From DATFGK01 sp046712825 (lineage in GTDB: Bacteria; Actinomycetota; AC-67), in NCBI GenBank assembly GCA_046712825.1, contig JBKKCR010000096.1:1-64000 (forward strand): a stretch of 64,000 nucleotides of DNA. The letters are read 5' to 3'. Positions within the stretch are counted from its first letter, which is position 1, and each line of letters begins with the position of its first letter. A program made the position numbers and the translations under genes. The notes beneath the pieces were generated by a model that saw only the letters and a list, made by a program, of their open reading frames with translations, was not told the DNA's origin and made no database searches. Below are positions 33,067 to 41,618 of the stretch, piece by piece.

Positions 33067-33178
33067 CGGTCTCCAGGCTCTCGCTACAGGCACGGGGTGA
33101 CCCGTCCGAGGCATTCTACCGGCGGGTTTCGACCTGCAGGGTAGGCTGTTGCGGTTCGGCTTCTTGATGGAGGATCGA

Positions 33179-34000
33179 GTGGATCGAAGCGATCGTTCCG
33201 GGCTCGCGGGTGCGAAAGTGGTCGCCCACAAGGCGCTCGCGTGGGCGAAGCGTCACGAAGCCGAGGGAGCACGAGCGATCTACGGCGCACGCCGCGCCGC
33301 GTTCATCGCGCGGATGAAGGTCCAGGCCGCGTGGCAAGGGGCCCAGGTCGACGTCGAGGTCGCTCCCGACGTCCGATTCGGCAAGGACATCGCGATCACG
33401 GTCTGGCCGGGCTCGCGCAACAGCATCCGCATCGGAGCGGGTTCGCGCATCGGCGACCGCGTGCTCTTCATCCTGAACGACGGACGCATCGACCTCGGCG
33501 ACAACGTCGAAGTGCGCAGGGACAGCACGTTCATGATGTGGGGGGGCTCGCTCGAGCTCGCAGGCGACAACATCCTGTCGTGGGGCAACGTGATCCATTG
33601 CGCGTCGTCGATCCGGCTCGGCAGGATGACGTCCACCAACGAGTGGGTCACGATCGTCGACTCGAGCCACTACTTCACCACGCCCGACGAGTTCTTCTAC
33701 CACAACACCAAAACCGGCCCGATCGAAGTCGGCAAGAACACGTGGATCTGCTCCAAGGCGACGCTGGCGCGCAACGCGAAGATCGGCGATCACTGCATCA
33801 TCGCGGGCAACTCGATCGTGAGCGGCGAGGTCCCCTCGGGGCACCTCGCGTCGGGCGTCCCCGCGCAGGTCGTTCGCGAGCTGGAGCTGCCGTGGAGACA
33901 GTCGGCCCCAACGCTGGTGGGCGCGACGGAACCTCGCAAGCCGGCGAAGCGCCGTCCCGCCGCGCGCAAGCCGCCGAAGCCGGCCGAGCCGACCGACTAG
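33179..34000 (+). CDS. Left-handed beta-helix (hexapeptide) acyltransferase
   Basis: 273 aa if GTG 33179 is used; GGAGG lies 5 nt before it. Alternatives are ATG 33167 and TTG 33149. A helical N-terminus is followed by hexapeptide-repeat turns (IRIGAGSRIGDRVLFILND, IDLGDNVEVRRD, IEVGKNTWICSKATL, AKIGDHCIIAGNSIVSG) and the motif GVPAQVVREL typical of galactoside/serine O-acetyltransferase-like enzymes. A Lys/Pro/Ala-rich tail follows. It likely acetylates a sugar in the surface glycan. Its stop overlaps the convergent PPTase gene by 4 nt. Confidence 0.83.
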   Translation: MDRSDRSGLAGAKVVAHKALAWAKRHEAEGARAIYGARRAAFIARMKVQAAWQGAQVDVEVAPDVRFGKDIAITVWPGSRNSIRIGAGSRIGDRVLFILNDGRIDLGDNVEVRRDSTFMMWGGSLELAGDNILSWGNVIHCASSIRLGRMTSTNEWVTIVDSSHYFTTPDEFFYHNTKTGPIEVGKNTWICSKATLARNAKIGDHCIIAGNSIVSGEVPSGHLASGVPAQVVRELELPWRQSAPTLVGATEPRKPAKRRPAARKPPKPAEPTD

Positions 34001-34611
34001 CTCCGCCGATCGATCTGCACGGCGGCGACCACGAAACCATCCGCCGTCGCGTAGCGAGCCGTGAAGGTCGGCGGAACCCGGGCATCGATCGCGTGGCTCA
34101 CGATCCGTCCCTCGAGCATCCCGGGACTTGCTTCGATGTACGCGACGTCCTGGAACCCAAGTCGCCTCGCGCCGAGCGGCGCGAGGGCCTTGTACGTCGC
34201 TTCCTTGACGCAGAACAGAGCGAGCAGTACATGGGGCTCGGCAAATCGCGACAGCTCTTCGGGGGTGCAGATACGCCGCGCGGTTCGCGTGTTGATGTGG
34301 CGCCCTTGGGCCTCGACGTCGATGCCCAGGCTCTCCAGTTCACCGGTGGAGGCGGTCACCGCGATCGCGACATCGTTCGTGTGGGCTATGGAGCCGGTCA
34401 GTCCTGAGGGCCACACGGGCTCGCCGTCTGGTCCACGAGGAACGTCCGGCTGTGTCGTGCCGAGGTCCTTCATCGCGGCCGCCGCCGCCTCGCGACCGGC
34501 GACGAACGGACCGGCGCCACCGACCGCGACCACTCCGATCCCGACCGTGACCCGGAAGAGGGCACGCACGGCGTCGATGGACGGAGCAGGCTCAGAGATG
34601 GGGAGGGTCAC
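33997..34611 (-). CDS. 4'-phosphopantetheinyl transferase superfamily protein
   Basis: 204 aa from GTG 34611. Signatures of the EntD/Sfp-type enzymes: WPSGLTGSIAHTNDVAIAV, LGIDVEAQG (Mg-binding Asp/Glu) and FCVKEATYKAL (the WxxKEA-like motif with Phe-Cys for Trp). It should transfer phosphopantetheine from CoA to a carrier-protein serine. No carrier protein, PKS or NRPS gene is visible, so its partner lies elsewhere. Confidence 0.85.
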   Translation of the reverse strand: MTLPISEPAPSIDAVRALFRVTVGIGVVAVGGAGPFVAGREAAAAAMKDLGTTQPDVPRGPDGEPVWPSGLTGSIAHTNDVAIAVTASTGELESLGIDVEAQGRHINTRTARRICTPEELSRFAEPHVLLALFCVKEATYKALAPLGARRLGFQDVAYIEASPGMLEGRIVSHAIDARVPPTFTARYATADGFVVAAVQIDRRS

Positions 34612-34629
34612 GGCTCAGGCCTCGAACCG

Positions 34630-34635
34630 TATAGT
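34630..34635 (+). promoter_or_regulatory. Putative -10 element for a leaderless transcript (methyltransferase at 34643)
   Basis: TATAGT ends 7 nt before ATG 34643 with no ribosome site between. Confidence 0.5.
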
Positions 34636-34642
34636 TGGCCCA

Positions 34643-35398
34643 ATGGACATACCGGGTTTGCAGCGTACCTGGGATGAGCTCGGCCGCACCGATCCGCTCT
34701 GGGCGGTCTTGTCCTTGCCCGACAAGCGCGGGGGACGCTGGGAGCTCGATGAGTTCCTCGCAACCGGCGTCCGCGAGATCGATGAGGTGCTCGCCAGGGT
34801 GCGAGCGCTCGGGCTCGGACCGGTGCTCGGCAGGGCGCTCGACTTCGGCTGCGGCGTCGGCCGGCTCACGCAGCCACTCGCGGGCCGCTTCGAAGAGGCC
34901 ACCGGCGTCGACATCGCTCCCTCGATGATCGAGCGGGCGAAGAGCATCAACAAGCACGGGGAGCGCTGCCGGTACGTGCTGAACGACCGCGACGATCTCG
35001 GGATCTTCCCCGACGGAACGTTCGACTTCATCTACTCGAGCATCACCCTGCAGCACATGCCGCGGCCGCTGATGATGACCTACGTCGCGGAGTTCATCCG
35101 ACTGTTGACCCCTGCCGGCGTCCTCGTGTTCCAGCTCCCCGCGCGGCCACCTCGCACCTTGCGCAGCCGGCTGAAGCGCTTGGTGCCGTCGGTTCTTCGG
35201 ACGAGGTGGCGACGTTTCCGGCACAAGCGGGGAGCGGAGGCTCGGATGCAGATGTTCTGGACCTCCCCGGAACGAGTAGCGAGACTGGTGCGCCGCTCCG
35301 GCGGGCGGATCGAGGCCGAGCAGGACGACTACTCGGCAGGCCCGGGCTGGACGGGAAAGCGATACGTGGTCCGCCGCGCCGGGGCAGCCGCGTCGTAG
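34643..35398 (+). CDS. Class I SAM-dependent methyltransferase (paralogue of 50113)
   Basis: 251 aa from ATG 34643; the longer frame upstream is antisense to the PPTase. N-terminal LQRTWDELGRTDPLWAVLS precedes motif I RALDFGCGVGRLTQPLA, then ATGVDIAPSMIERAK, DFIYSSITLQHMPRP, and AGVLVFQLPARPP. The WxExGxTDPLWAV opening, DFGCGVGRL, VDIAPSMIE and LQHMP are shared with the gene at 50113, which also has a leaderless-type promoter. The acceptor is unknown; a sugar hydroxyl is likely from context. Confidence 0.86.
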   Translation: MDIPGLQRTWDELGRTDPLWAVLSLPDKRGGRWELDEFLATGVREIDEVLARVRALGLGPVLGRALDFGCGVGRLTQPLAGRFEEATGVDIAPSMIERAKSINKHGERCRYVLNDRDDLGIFPDGTFDFIYSSITLQHMPRPLMMTYVAEFIRLLTPAGVLVFQLPARPPRTLRSRLKRLVPSVLRTRWRRFRHKRGAEARMQMFWTSPERVARLVRRSGGRIEAEQDDYSAGPGWTGKRYVVRRAGAAAS

Positions 35399-35411
35399 CG
35401 ACCGGCTCGCC

Positions 35412-36260
35412 TCAGCCTCGGCGCGTGATCCTGCCGGTCCATCGAGCGGCGAGCACCACCGCGTGGACGGGACCGAGGTGCCGTCGCCGGAGCGCCGGCC
35501 CGTCGGCGGCAACCTGATCGATGGCGGTGCCGAGGCGGAGGAGCATGGCGCCGTCCCGCCAGGGCTTCGGCCGGATCCCGTAGCGAGCCAGCTCGGAGAA
35601 TCCCATCCCGAGCTTGCGATGCAGCGCCCAGGTGTCGCGCAGCGTCGCGCGCGGGTGGTGCTTCACCTGCGCCTCGGCCGCGTACACGAGCCGGTAACCG
35701 GCGCGCGACGCCCGCCGACAAAGCTCCTGATCTCCCGAGGCGGTGAGCTGCGGCACGAACCCTCCGAGGTCGGCGAACACCTTCGCTCGCACGAACAGGT
35801 TGGCGGTCGCGGCGAAGTGCTCGACCCGGATGTACAGATCCTGATCGAGGTAGGTCGCGCGGTCGTAGCGCTCCCAAACCGACGGGTCCGGGCTCGCCAT
35901 CTGCACGATCCGCCCTCCGACGAGGTCGGCACCGCCGTCGAGGGCGGCGACGCCTTCGGCGAGCCACCGCGGATCGGGAAGACAGTCGGCGTCGGTGAAC
36001 GCGAGGATCTCTCCTCGAGCGGCGGCGATGCCGGTGTTCCGGGCCGCGTACGGGCCGCGAGCGGGCTCCATCTCGAGTCGAGCGCCGATCCTGTGGGTCC
36101 GCACCAGGTCCGGCGTCGCGTCGCGCGATCCGTTGTCGACCACGATCACCTCGAACGGCGGCGCGCCTTCTTGCGCCGCGAGCGCATCGAGACACGCGGT
36201 AACGCGCCGGGCCTCGTTCAGCACCGGCATGATCACGCTGACGCGCGGCGCTCCCGTCAT
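35412..36260 (-). CDS. Family 2 glycosyltransferase
   Basis: 282 aa from ATG 36260, overlapping the upstream stop (ATGA). RVSVIMPVLNEARRVTACL, FEVIVVDNGSRDATPDLV, metal site ILAFTDADCLPDPRW, ANLFVRAKVFADLGGF, and GDQELCRRASRAGY. Last gene of the sat-cysC/GT4/GT2 run. Confidence 0.88.
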   Translation of the reverse strand: MTGAPRVSVIMPVLNEARRVTACLDALAAQEGAPPFEVIVVDNGSRDATPDLVRTHRIGARLEMEPARGPYAARNTGIAAARGEILAFTDADCLPDPRWLAEGVAALDGGADLVGGRIVQMASPDPSVWERYDRATYLDQDLYIRVEHFAATANLFVRAKVFADLGGFVPQLTASGDQELCRRASRAGYRLVYAAEAQVKHHPRATLRDTWALHRKLGMGFSELARYGIRPKPWRDGAMLLRLGTAIDQVAADGPALRRRHLGPVHAVVLAARWTGRITRRG

Positions 36261-37339
36261 CCGATCATGGTCTCGTAGAGGCCGTCCATCGCTCGGGCAG
36301 TCTCCGCCCAGTCGAAGCGCTTCACCCATTCCGGACCGGCGGCGCCCATGCGCCGCGCGAGCGGTTCGTCGGAGAGCACGCGCTCGAGTGCGTCCGCCAG
36401 CCCGGCAGGGTCGTTCTCGGGGACGACCAGCGCGGTGCGGCCCTCATCCACGAACTCGGGGATCCCGCCGTGACGGGTCGTGACGACCGGCCGGCCGCTC
36501 GCCATCGCCTCGAGGTTGACGAGGAGCAACGTCTCGACGTCACCGTCGGCTGCCGTGCGGCTCGGCGTCACGATCACGCGGGCTCGCCTGATGGCGTCGC
36601 GCACCTGCGTACCTCGCCGTGACGGATCGGCCGGCTCCACGACGACGCCCTCGCCGCCCGAGTGCGCGAGGTTCTCGAGCGGACCGAAGCCGAGAAGGAC
36701 CAACCGAGCTCCGGGCACGCGACGCCGGACCTCCTCCCACGCTTTCAACAGGACGTCGAGGCCCTTCTTCTCGACGAAGCGTCCGACGAACAGGGCCTCC
36801 GGGACACCGTCGGGAAGCGGCGTCGGTGTGAAGAACGACGTCTCGACCCCCGACGGGATGACGTGTATGCGGTCGCCTGGAACTCCGGCCTCCTCGACCG
36901 CGCCGATGATGAATCGCGACGGGACGACCACGGCATCGGCTACCCGCAGCGGGTCGACGACCCCCGGCCACTGCCGCGCGTACGCCGTAACGTCTTGCCC
37001 GTGGACCGACACGACCAGGGGCAGCTTCATGCGGCGCACGGCACCGAGCACATCCGAAAGACGGTACGCGTGGTGGTGATGGACGAGCTTCGCGCGATGA
37101 GCCGTCCCGATCGACACGATCGCAGCCGTCAGGATCCGTCGCTCGGCGATCGTGGGCGGGTCGTGCCGTTTCGCCAGGCGCGCGAGGCTGTAGAGCGGCT
37201 TGATCGGGAACGTCTCGCGGTTCTCGATGGCGTCGCGAGAAACCACCACGACCTTGTGCCTCGTGCGCGTGAGGAGCGTGTGCACGAACTGCTCCGACAG
37301 CGGCAGATACCGCTGCATCGTGTGGAGCACCGTATTCAT
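36257..37339 (-). CDS. Family 4 glycosyltransferase
   Basis: 360 aa from ATG 37339, the first residues of a typical exopolysaccharide GT4 (VLHTMQRYLPLSEQFV). HGQDVTAYARQWP, IPSGVETSFFTPTPLP, ALFVGRFVEKKGLDVLLKAW and a donor-site region DVETLLLVNLEAMASGRPVV, in which the usual first Glu of EX7E is at the VETLLL position. Located between the PAPS-forming enzyme and a GT2. Confidence 0.88.
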   Translation of the reverse strand: MNTVLHTMQRYLPLSEQFVHTLLTRTRHKVVVVSRDAIENRETFPIKPLYSLARLAKRHDPPTIAERRILTAAIVSIGTAHRAKLVHHHHAYRLSDVLGAVRRMKLPLVVSVHGQDVTAYARQWPGVVDPLRVADAVVVPSRFIIGAVEEAGVPGDRIHVIPSGVETSFFTPTPLPDGVPEALFVGRFVEKKGLDVLLKAWEEVRRRVPGARLVLLGFGPLENLAHSGGEGVVVEPADPSRRGTQVRDAIRRARVIVTPSRTAADGDVETLLLVNLEAMASGRPVVTTRHGGIPEFVDEGRTALVVPENDPAGLADALERVLSDEPLARRMGAAGPEWVKRFDWAETARAMDGLYETMIG

Positions 37340-37373
37340 CTCACGGCCCGTCCGCCCCGCGGAGCCCGAGCGA

Positions 37374-39122
37374 TCATGCCGATGCTGCGCTGGGCTCCCC
37401 GGATCCGATGTAGCCCTCACGCTCGAGGTGCAACACGATCTGCTGGGCGGCTTCCTCAGGCGTGAGCTCGGTGGTATCGATCGTGATGTCGGCGTCCACG
37501 GGCTCCTCGTATGGATCCGAGATCCCGGTAAACTCCTTGAGGATCCCGGCGCGGGCCTTGGCGTAGAGCCCCTTCCGGTCGCGCTCCTCGCAGATCTCGA
37601 GCGGCGTCGCGACGTGGATCAGCACGAACCCGCCCATCGGCTCGATCATCCCGCGCACCTCTTTGCGGATGCTGTCGTAGGGCGCGATCGGGGCACAGAT
37701 CGCTATGCCGCCGTTCTTGGTGATCTCGGACGCCACATAGCCGATGCGACGGATGTTGATGTCGCGATGCTCGCGGGAGAAGCCGAGCTCCGAAGACAGG
37801 TTCTTGCGAACCAGATCCCCATCGAGCATCGTGACCGGCCGCCCGCCCATCTCGAGGAACTTCACGAACAGCGCGTTCGCGATCGTCGACTTCCCCGATC
37901 CCGACAGCCCGGTGAAGAAGACTGTGAGTCCCTGCTTGTGCCGCGCCGGATGCGTCTTGCGTAGCTCGGTGACGACCTCGGGGAACGAGAACCAGCTCGG
38001 GATATCGCGACCGTCCCCGAGCCGTTCGCGCAGCTCGGTTCCCGAGATATCGAGCACGCGCTCGCCTTCGGGCACCTCGTCCTCGGGGAAGTACGTGTCC
38101 CGGTCGGGCACGTAGAGCATCTGGCGGAACGGCACCATCCCGACGCCCAGTTCCTCCTCGTACTTCCGGAGCAGGTCCTGCGCGTCGTAGGGGCCGTAGT
38201 AGGGCGTTCCCTCGGGATCCTTGCCCGGTCCGGCGTGGTCGCGTCCCACGATGAAATGGGTGCAGCCGTGGTTCTTGCGGATGATCGCGTGCCAGACGGC
38301 CTCACGCGGTCCGGCCATGCGCATCGCCAGCGGCAGCAACGCCAGCTTCGCCGAGTACGACGGATAGCGATGCATGAGCGCCTCATAACAGCGGACGCGT
38401 GTGTAGTGGTCGACGTCGCCGGGCTTGGTCATCCCGACCACCGGGTGCACGAGTAGGTTCGCCTCGAGCTCCTTGGAGGCGCGCAGCGTCAGCTCGAAAT
38501 GCGCGCGGTGCATCGGGTTCCGCGTCTGGAACGCGACGATCTGCCGCCACCCCAGTCGCGAGAACTCCTCTCGGAGCTGCCGTGGCCCGAGGCGAAGTCC
38601 CGTGTAGTCGTAATGGATCGGCAGTTGGAGCCCCTCGATCTTGCCGCCAACGAACCACGCGTGCGTGCGGTCGGCCAGGTGCCCGACGCCGGGATGAGAG
38701 GTGTCGGTGTTTCCGTACACCTGCTCTGCCTCGGCCATCCGATCCGGCTTCCACACGTCGGTGATGTGGAGGACGGCGAGCATGACGCCTTCGGGATCCC
38801 GCAGCGCGAGCGCAGCGCCCGACCCGAGGCCCTTCGCGACGTCCTCGGTGACGTCGAGCACGACGGGGATGGGCCACAGCGTGCCGTCCGCCAAGCGCAT
38901 GCGCTCGCAGACCTCCCGATGGTCCGCCTCCCCCATGAACCCCTCAAGCGGAGAGAAGCCGCCGGTGAGCAAGAGTTCCAGGTCGCAGATCTGGCGGGGG
39001 GTCAGGTCCCAGGACGGCCATTCGCGGGAGGCGACCTTGAGCTGTGCCGAGCGGTTCTCGTCGGTCATGAGGTCGACGAGGCTGCCGCCGTGGGGCGGGA
39101 TGAGATGGTCTTGGGCGCTCAC
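37374..39122 (-). CDS. sat-cysC: Bifunctional sulfate adenylyltransferase/adenylylsulfate kinase
   Basis: 582 aa from GTG 39122 (GGAGGA 7 nt upstream). The N-terminal ATP sulfurylase has FQTRNPMHRAHFELTLRA (HxxH nucleotide site), HPVVGMTKPGDVDHYTRVRC and FIVGRDHAGPG. The C-terminal APS kinase from about residue 400 has the P-loop FTGLSGSGKSTIANAL, MLDGDLVRKNLSSELGFS and ICAPIAPYDSIR. Together they make PAPS from sulfate and two ATP. Its place in the middle of a locus with five sulfotransferases strongly implies that it supplies them rather than cysteine synthesis; no cysH, cysI or sulfate transporter is nearby. Confidence 0.94.
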   Translation of the reverse strand: MSAQDHLIPPHGGSLVDLMTDENRSAQLKVASREWPSWDLTPRQICDLELLLTGGFSPLEGFMGEADHREVCERMRLADGTLWPIPVVLDVTEDVAKGLGSGAALALRDPEGVMLAVLHITDVWKPDRMAEAEQVYGNTDTSHPGVGHLADRTHAWFVGGKIEGLQLPIHYDYTGLRLGPRQLREEFSRLGWRQIVAFQTRNPMHRAHFELTLRASKELEANLLVHPVVGMTKPGDVDHYTRVRCYEALMHRYPSYSAKLALLPLAMRMAGPREAVWHAIIRKNHGCTHFIVGRDHAGPGKDPEGTPYYGPYDAQDLLRKYEEELGVGMVPFRQMLYVPDRDTYFPEDEVPEGERVLDISGTELRERLGDGRDIPSWFSFPEVVTELRKTHPARHKQGLTVFFTGLSGSGKSTIANALFVKFLEMGGRPVTMLDGDLVRKNLSSELGFSREHRDINIRRIGYVASEITKNGGIAICAPIAPYDSIRKEVRGMIEPMGGFVLIHVATPLEICEERDRKGLYAKARAGILKEFTGISDPYEEPVDADITIDTTELTPEEAAQQIVLHLEREGYIGSGEPSAASA

Positions 39123-39318
39123 GGGTGTCCTCCGGTCTGTCGTCGGGTTTCGGCCCCGGGCCCGGGTCGGTCATACCTGGCCGGGAGGGGGTCCCCATGG
39201 TACCGGCCCGGTCGCCACCTGCCGAGACCCGAAACCGGGTCCGGAGTCCCCGCTACGCGGGAACGCTATCGGTCGTGACGGCAGGGCGATACCCTGTGCG
39301 CCCCGCTACCGTTGTTAG
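39123..39318. promoter_or_regulatory. Divergent promoter region between sat-cysC and the exporter operon
   Basis: TACCGT (39307-39312) ends 6 nt before an in-frame GTG at 39319, and GATACCCT lies at about 39289-39296; both fit TAnnnT -10 elements for the exporter direction. On the minus strand a TATGAC-like hexamer lies upstream of the sat-cysC ribosome site. Confidence 0.35.
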
Positions 39319-40164
39319 GTGGGACACCAGATGGCCTCAGTTCCGGTCGAACAAGGGTTCGAGCTGCGCGGAGAGCGCAGCCGCTTGTCCACGCTCGTTC
39401 GCGACCTGTGGCGCTCTCGCGAGCTCGTCATCATGCTGGCGCGCAAGGACTTCTTCGTCCGCTACCGCCGCGCGTCGCTCGGAATCATCTGGGCCATCGG
39501 CCTTCCACTCGTCCAGGCGTCCGTCTTCGCCTTCGTCCTGAGTCAGTTCGCTCGGTTCGAGACACCCATCCCCTTCGCGGTCTTCGTTTTCTCGGGCGTC
39601 CTTCCGTGGAGCTTCTTCAACAACGCGGTGACGATGGGTACCACCTCGATCATCGACGGGTCGGCGCTTGCGACGAAGATCTACTTCCCGAGGGCTGTCT
39701 TGCCGCTCGTAACGGTCTTCTCGGGTTTCTACGGACTGATTATCGGCATCGTGGTCATGGTCGCGATGGCCGGCGCATTCGGCGCGCCGCTCGGCCTTCC
39801 GCTGCTCCTCCTGGTGCCGGCGATGGCGCTGCTCGTACTGCTCGCTTCCGGATTCGCTCTGATCCTGGGAGCGCTCCAGGTCTACTTCCGCGACATCAAG
39901 CACGTGATAGCGGCGATCACGCTGCCGTGGTTCTGGGCCTCCGGCGTCTTCTACCCCCAATCGGTCCTGAGTGAGGACTTCCGCCGCCTGATAGCGATCA
40001 ATCCTGCGGTCGGGATGATCTCGCTTTTCCGAGCCGCGATCGGCTCCGCCCCCGCCGGCTGGGAGACGAGCGTCTTTTGGTCGATCGGCTGGGTCGTTGC
40101 GTTGTTCGTCCTCGCGGCCGTTCTGTACCGGCGCTGGGACCGAGTATGCGTGGATCTCCTGTGA
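39319..40164 (+). CDS. wzm: ABC-2 type polysaccharide export permease
   Basis: 281 aa from GTG 39319, which lies 6 nt after a -10-like TACCGT (leaderless reading); ATG 39331 with an AGGTGG site 7 nt upstream is the alternative. Cytoplasmic N-terminus with LVIMLARKDFFVRYRRASLG, then six membrane spans with GVLPWSFFNNAVTMGTTSI, YFPRAVLPLVTVFSG and the C-terminal NPAVGMISLFRAAIG. Typical of Wzm/TagG/RfbA permeases that export lipid-linked polysaccharide. Its partner ATPase is 25 nt downstream. Confidence 0.9.
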   Translation: MGHQMASVPVEQGFELRGERSRLSTLVRDLWRSRELVIMLARKDFFVRYRRASLGIIWAIGLPLVQASVFAFVLSQFARFETPIPFAVFVFSGVLPWSFFNNAVTMGTTSIIDGSALATKIYFPRAVLPLVTVFSGFYGLIIGIVVMVAMAGAFGAPLGLPLLLLVPAMALLVLLASGFALILGALQVYFRDIKHVIAAITLPWFWASGVFYPQSVLSEDFRRLIAINPAVGMISLFRAAIGSAPAGWETSVFWSIGWVVALFVLAAVLYRRWDRVCVDLL

Positions 40165-40189
40165 CGAGGAGACCGAAGGGCTCGCGCGC

Positions 40190-41434
40190 ATGACGCAGCG
40201 CGGCCGCGTCCATCTCGACGATGCCGGAAAGCGGTACGTCAAGTACGACGACGTCCCTCTTCTGCTCACCCGCGCGTTGCGTTTCCGCGCGGGGCACAAG
40301 AAAACCCATCTCTGGGCGGTCCGGCATGTAAACCTGATGGTAGAGCCTGGGGAGACCGTCGGCGTCATCGGACGCAACGGCTCGGGAAAATCCACGATGT
40401 TGCGGATGCTCGCCGGGGTAACGGCCCCGACGGAGGGGGTCGTGACCGTTCACGGGCGCGTCGCGCCGCTCATCTCCGTCGGCGTGGGTTTCCACCCCGA
40501 GCTGACCGGACGCGAGAACGTGTACGTCAACGCGACGGTGCTCGGCATGCGGCGTAAAGAGATCGACCAGCTCTTCGATTCGATCCTCGAGTTCTCCGAG
40601 ATCGAGAATTTCATCGACACCCCCGTCAAGTTCTACTCGTCGGGGATGTTCGTGCGACTCGGCTTCGCCGTCGCGGTCGCTGCGCGGCCGGACGTGCTCC
40701 TGATCGACGAGGTGCTCGCCGTCGGCGACGTCGCCTTCCAGGCCAAGTGCTTCGACCGCATGGAGGAGATCCGCAGTCAGGGGACGAGCGTGCTCGTCGT
40801 CAGCCACAACCTGAACGCCGTCCGGCTGCTGTGTAAAAGGACCCTCGTTCTGCACAACGGCGAGATGAAGTTCCTCGGCGACACCGATGCGGCGATCTCC
40901 CTGTACCACGAACTACTCGCGGTCCCCGTCGAGGAGCCGTCCGAGCCGGGCAACCAGGCGGCTCCCGTCCGGATCGAATCGTTCGCCATGGTGGGGGAGA
41001 ACGGGCTGGCGACCAACCATGTGAAGTTCGGTGAGGACGTGGCCTTCGTGCTCGAAGCGGAATTCCTGGCCGCCGTGCCTCGCCCGGCCTTCTCGTTCGT
41101 CCTCGCCAACGAGAAAGGCCAGATCGTCTACTCCGACGACGCGCACAACGCGGAGTTCCAGCGCTCATACCAGGCGGGAGAACGGGCACGGTTCGAGGCG
41201 AGGATCCGAGCTACCCTTCCGACCGGCACATACAAAGCGCGCTGCGCGGTTCGATGGAAGGTCGGCGAAGAGGTCGACCGCGCCGCGCGCTACGTCACCT
41301 TCTTCGTGTCGGGGCGTCCGTTGGTGAAAGGCCTCGCCGATCTCGAGGCGGCGTTCACGGTTGAAGGAGGGTCGTCGGCCCTCACGGAGGCCGAGGCGAC
41401 GCCGGTCGAACCGCTCGAGTCGGACGCGGGGTAG
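40190..41434 (+). CDS. wzt: ABC export ATPase with C-terminal glycan-recognition domain
   Basis: 414 aa from ATG 40190. Walker A GVIGRNGSGKSTMLRML, signature FYSSGMFVRLGFAVA, Walker B DVLLIDEVLAVGD, and H-loop LVVSHNLNAV. After about residue 255 there is an extra beta domain (VRIESFAMVGENGLATNHV... ARYVTFFVSG), matching the Wzt C-terminal domain that binds the modified non-reducing end of the polymer in O-antigen exporters. This suggests that export depends on a terminal modification such as methylation or sulfation. Confidence 0.9.
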   Translation: MTQRGRVHLDDAGKRYVKYDDVPLLLTRALRFRAGHKKTHLWAVRHVNLMVEPGETVGVIGRNGSGKSTMLRMLAGVTAPTEGVVTVHGRVAPLISVGVGFHPELTGRENVYVNATVLGMRRKEIDQLFDSILEFSEIENFIDTPVKFYSSGMFVRLGFAVAVAARPDVLLIDEVLAVGDVAFQAKCFDRMEEIRSQGTSVLVVSHNLNAVRLLCKRTLVLHNGEMKFLGDTDAAISLYHELLAVPVEEPSEPGNQAAPVRIESFAMVGENGLATNHVKFGEDVAFVLEAEFLAAVPRPAFSFVLANEKGQIVYSDDAHNAEFQRSYQAGERARFEARIRATLPTGTYKARCAVRWKVGEEVDRAARYVTFFVSGRPLVKGLADLEAAFTVEGGSSALTEAEATPVEPLESDAG

Positions 41435-41463
41435 CACAGGGGGAGGAAGGTCGTCGCCATGTG

Positions 41464-41577
41464 ACACCTGATCGTTGACTGGTTATCTGGCCGGAGGGGG
41501 CGGAAAGTTCCTTCTGATTCGGGAAAAACCTAGTGGCGAAGCGGCAGGAACTTCCGGAATCATGCCGAATCAGGTGT
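41464..41577 (+). promoter_or_regulatory. Leader with alternative and crossing inverted repeats upstream of the second GH99-like gene
   Basis: AAGTTCCT (41505-41512) pairs with AGGAACTT (41546-41553), and CTGATTCGG (41514-41522) with CCGAATCAG (41565-41573); these two stems interleave, as in an H-type pseudoknot. In addition ATCAGGTGT (41569-41577) can pair instead with ACACCTGAT (41464-41472), which would exclude the second stem. The layout resembles a switchable leader; no known riboswitch is recognised. Confidence 0.4.
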
Positions 41578-41618
41578 TGTCCTAGGGAAAAAGTTGTCTT
41601 CGCTGACGTCCGGGGGGG

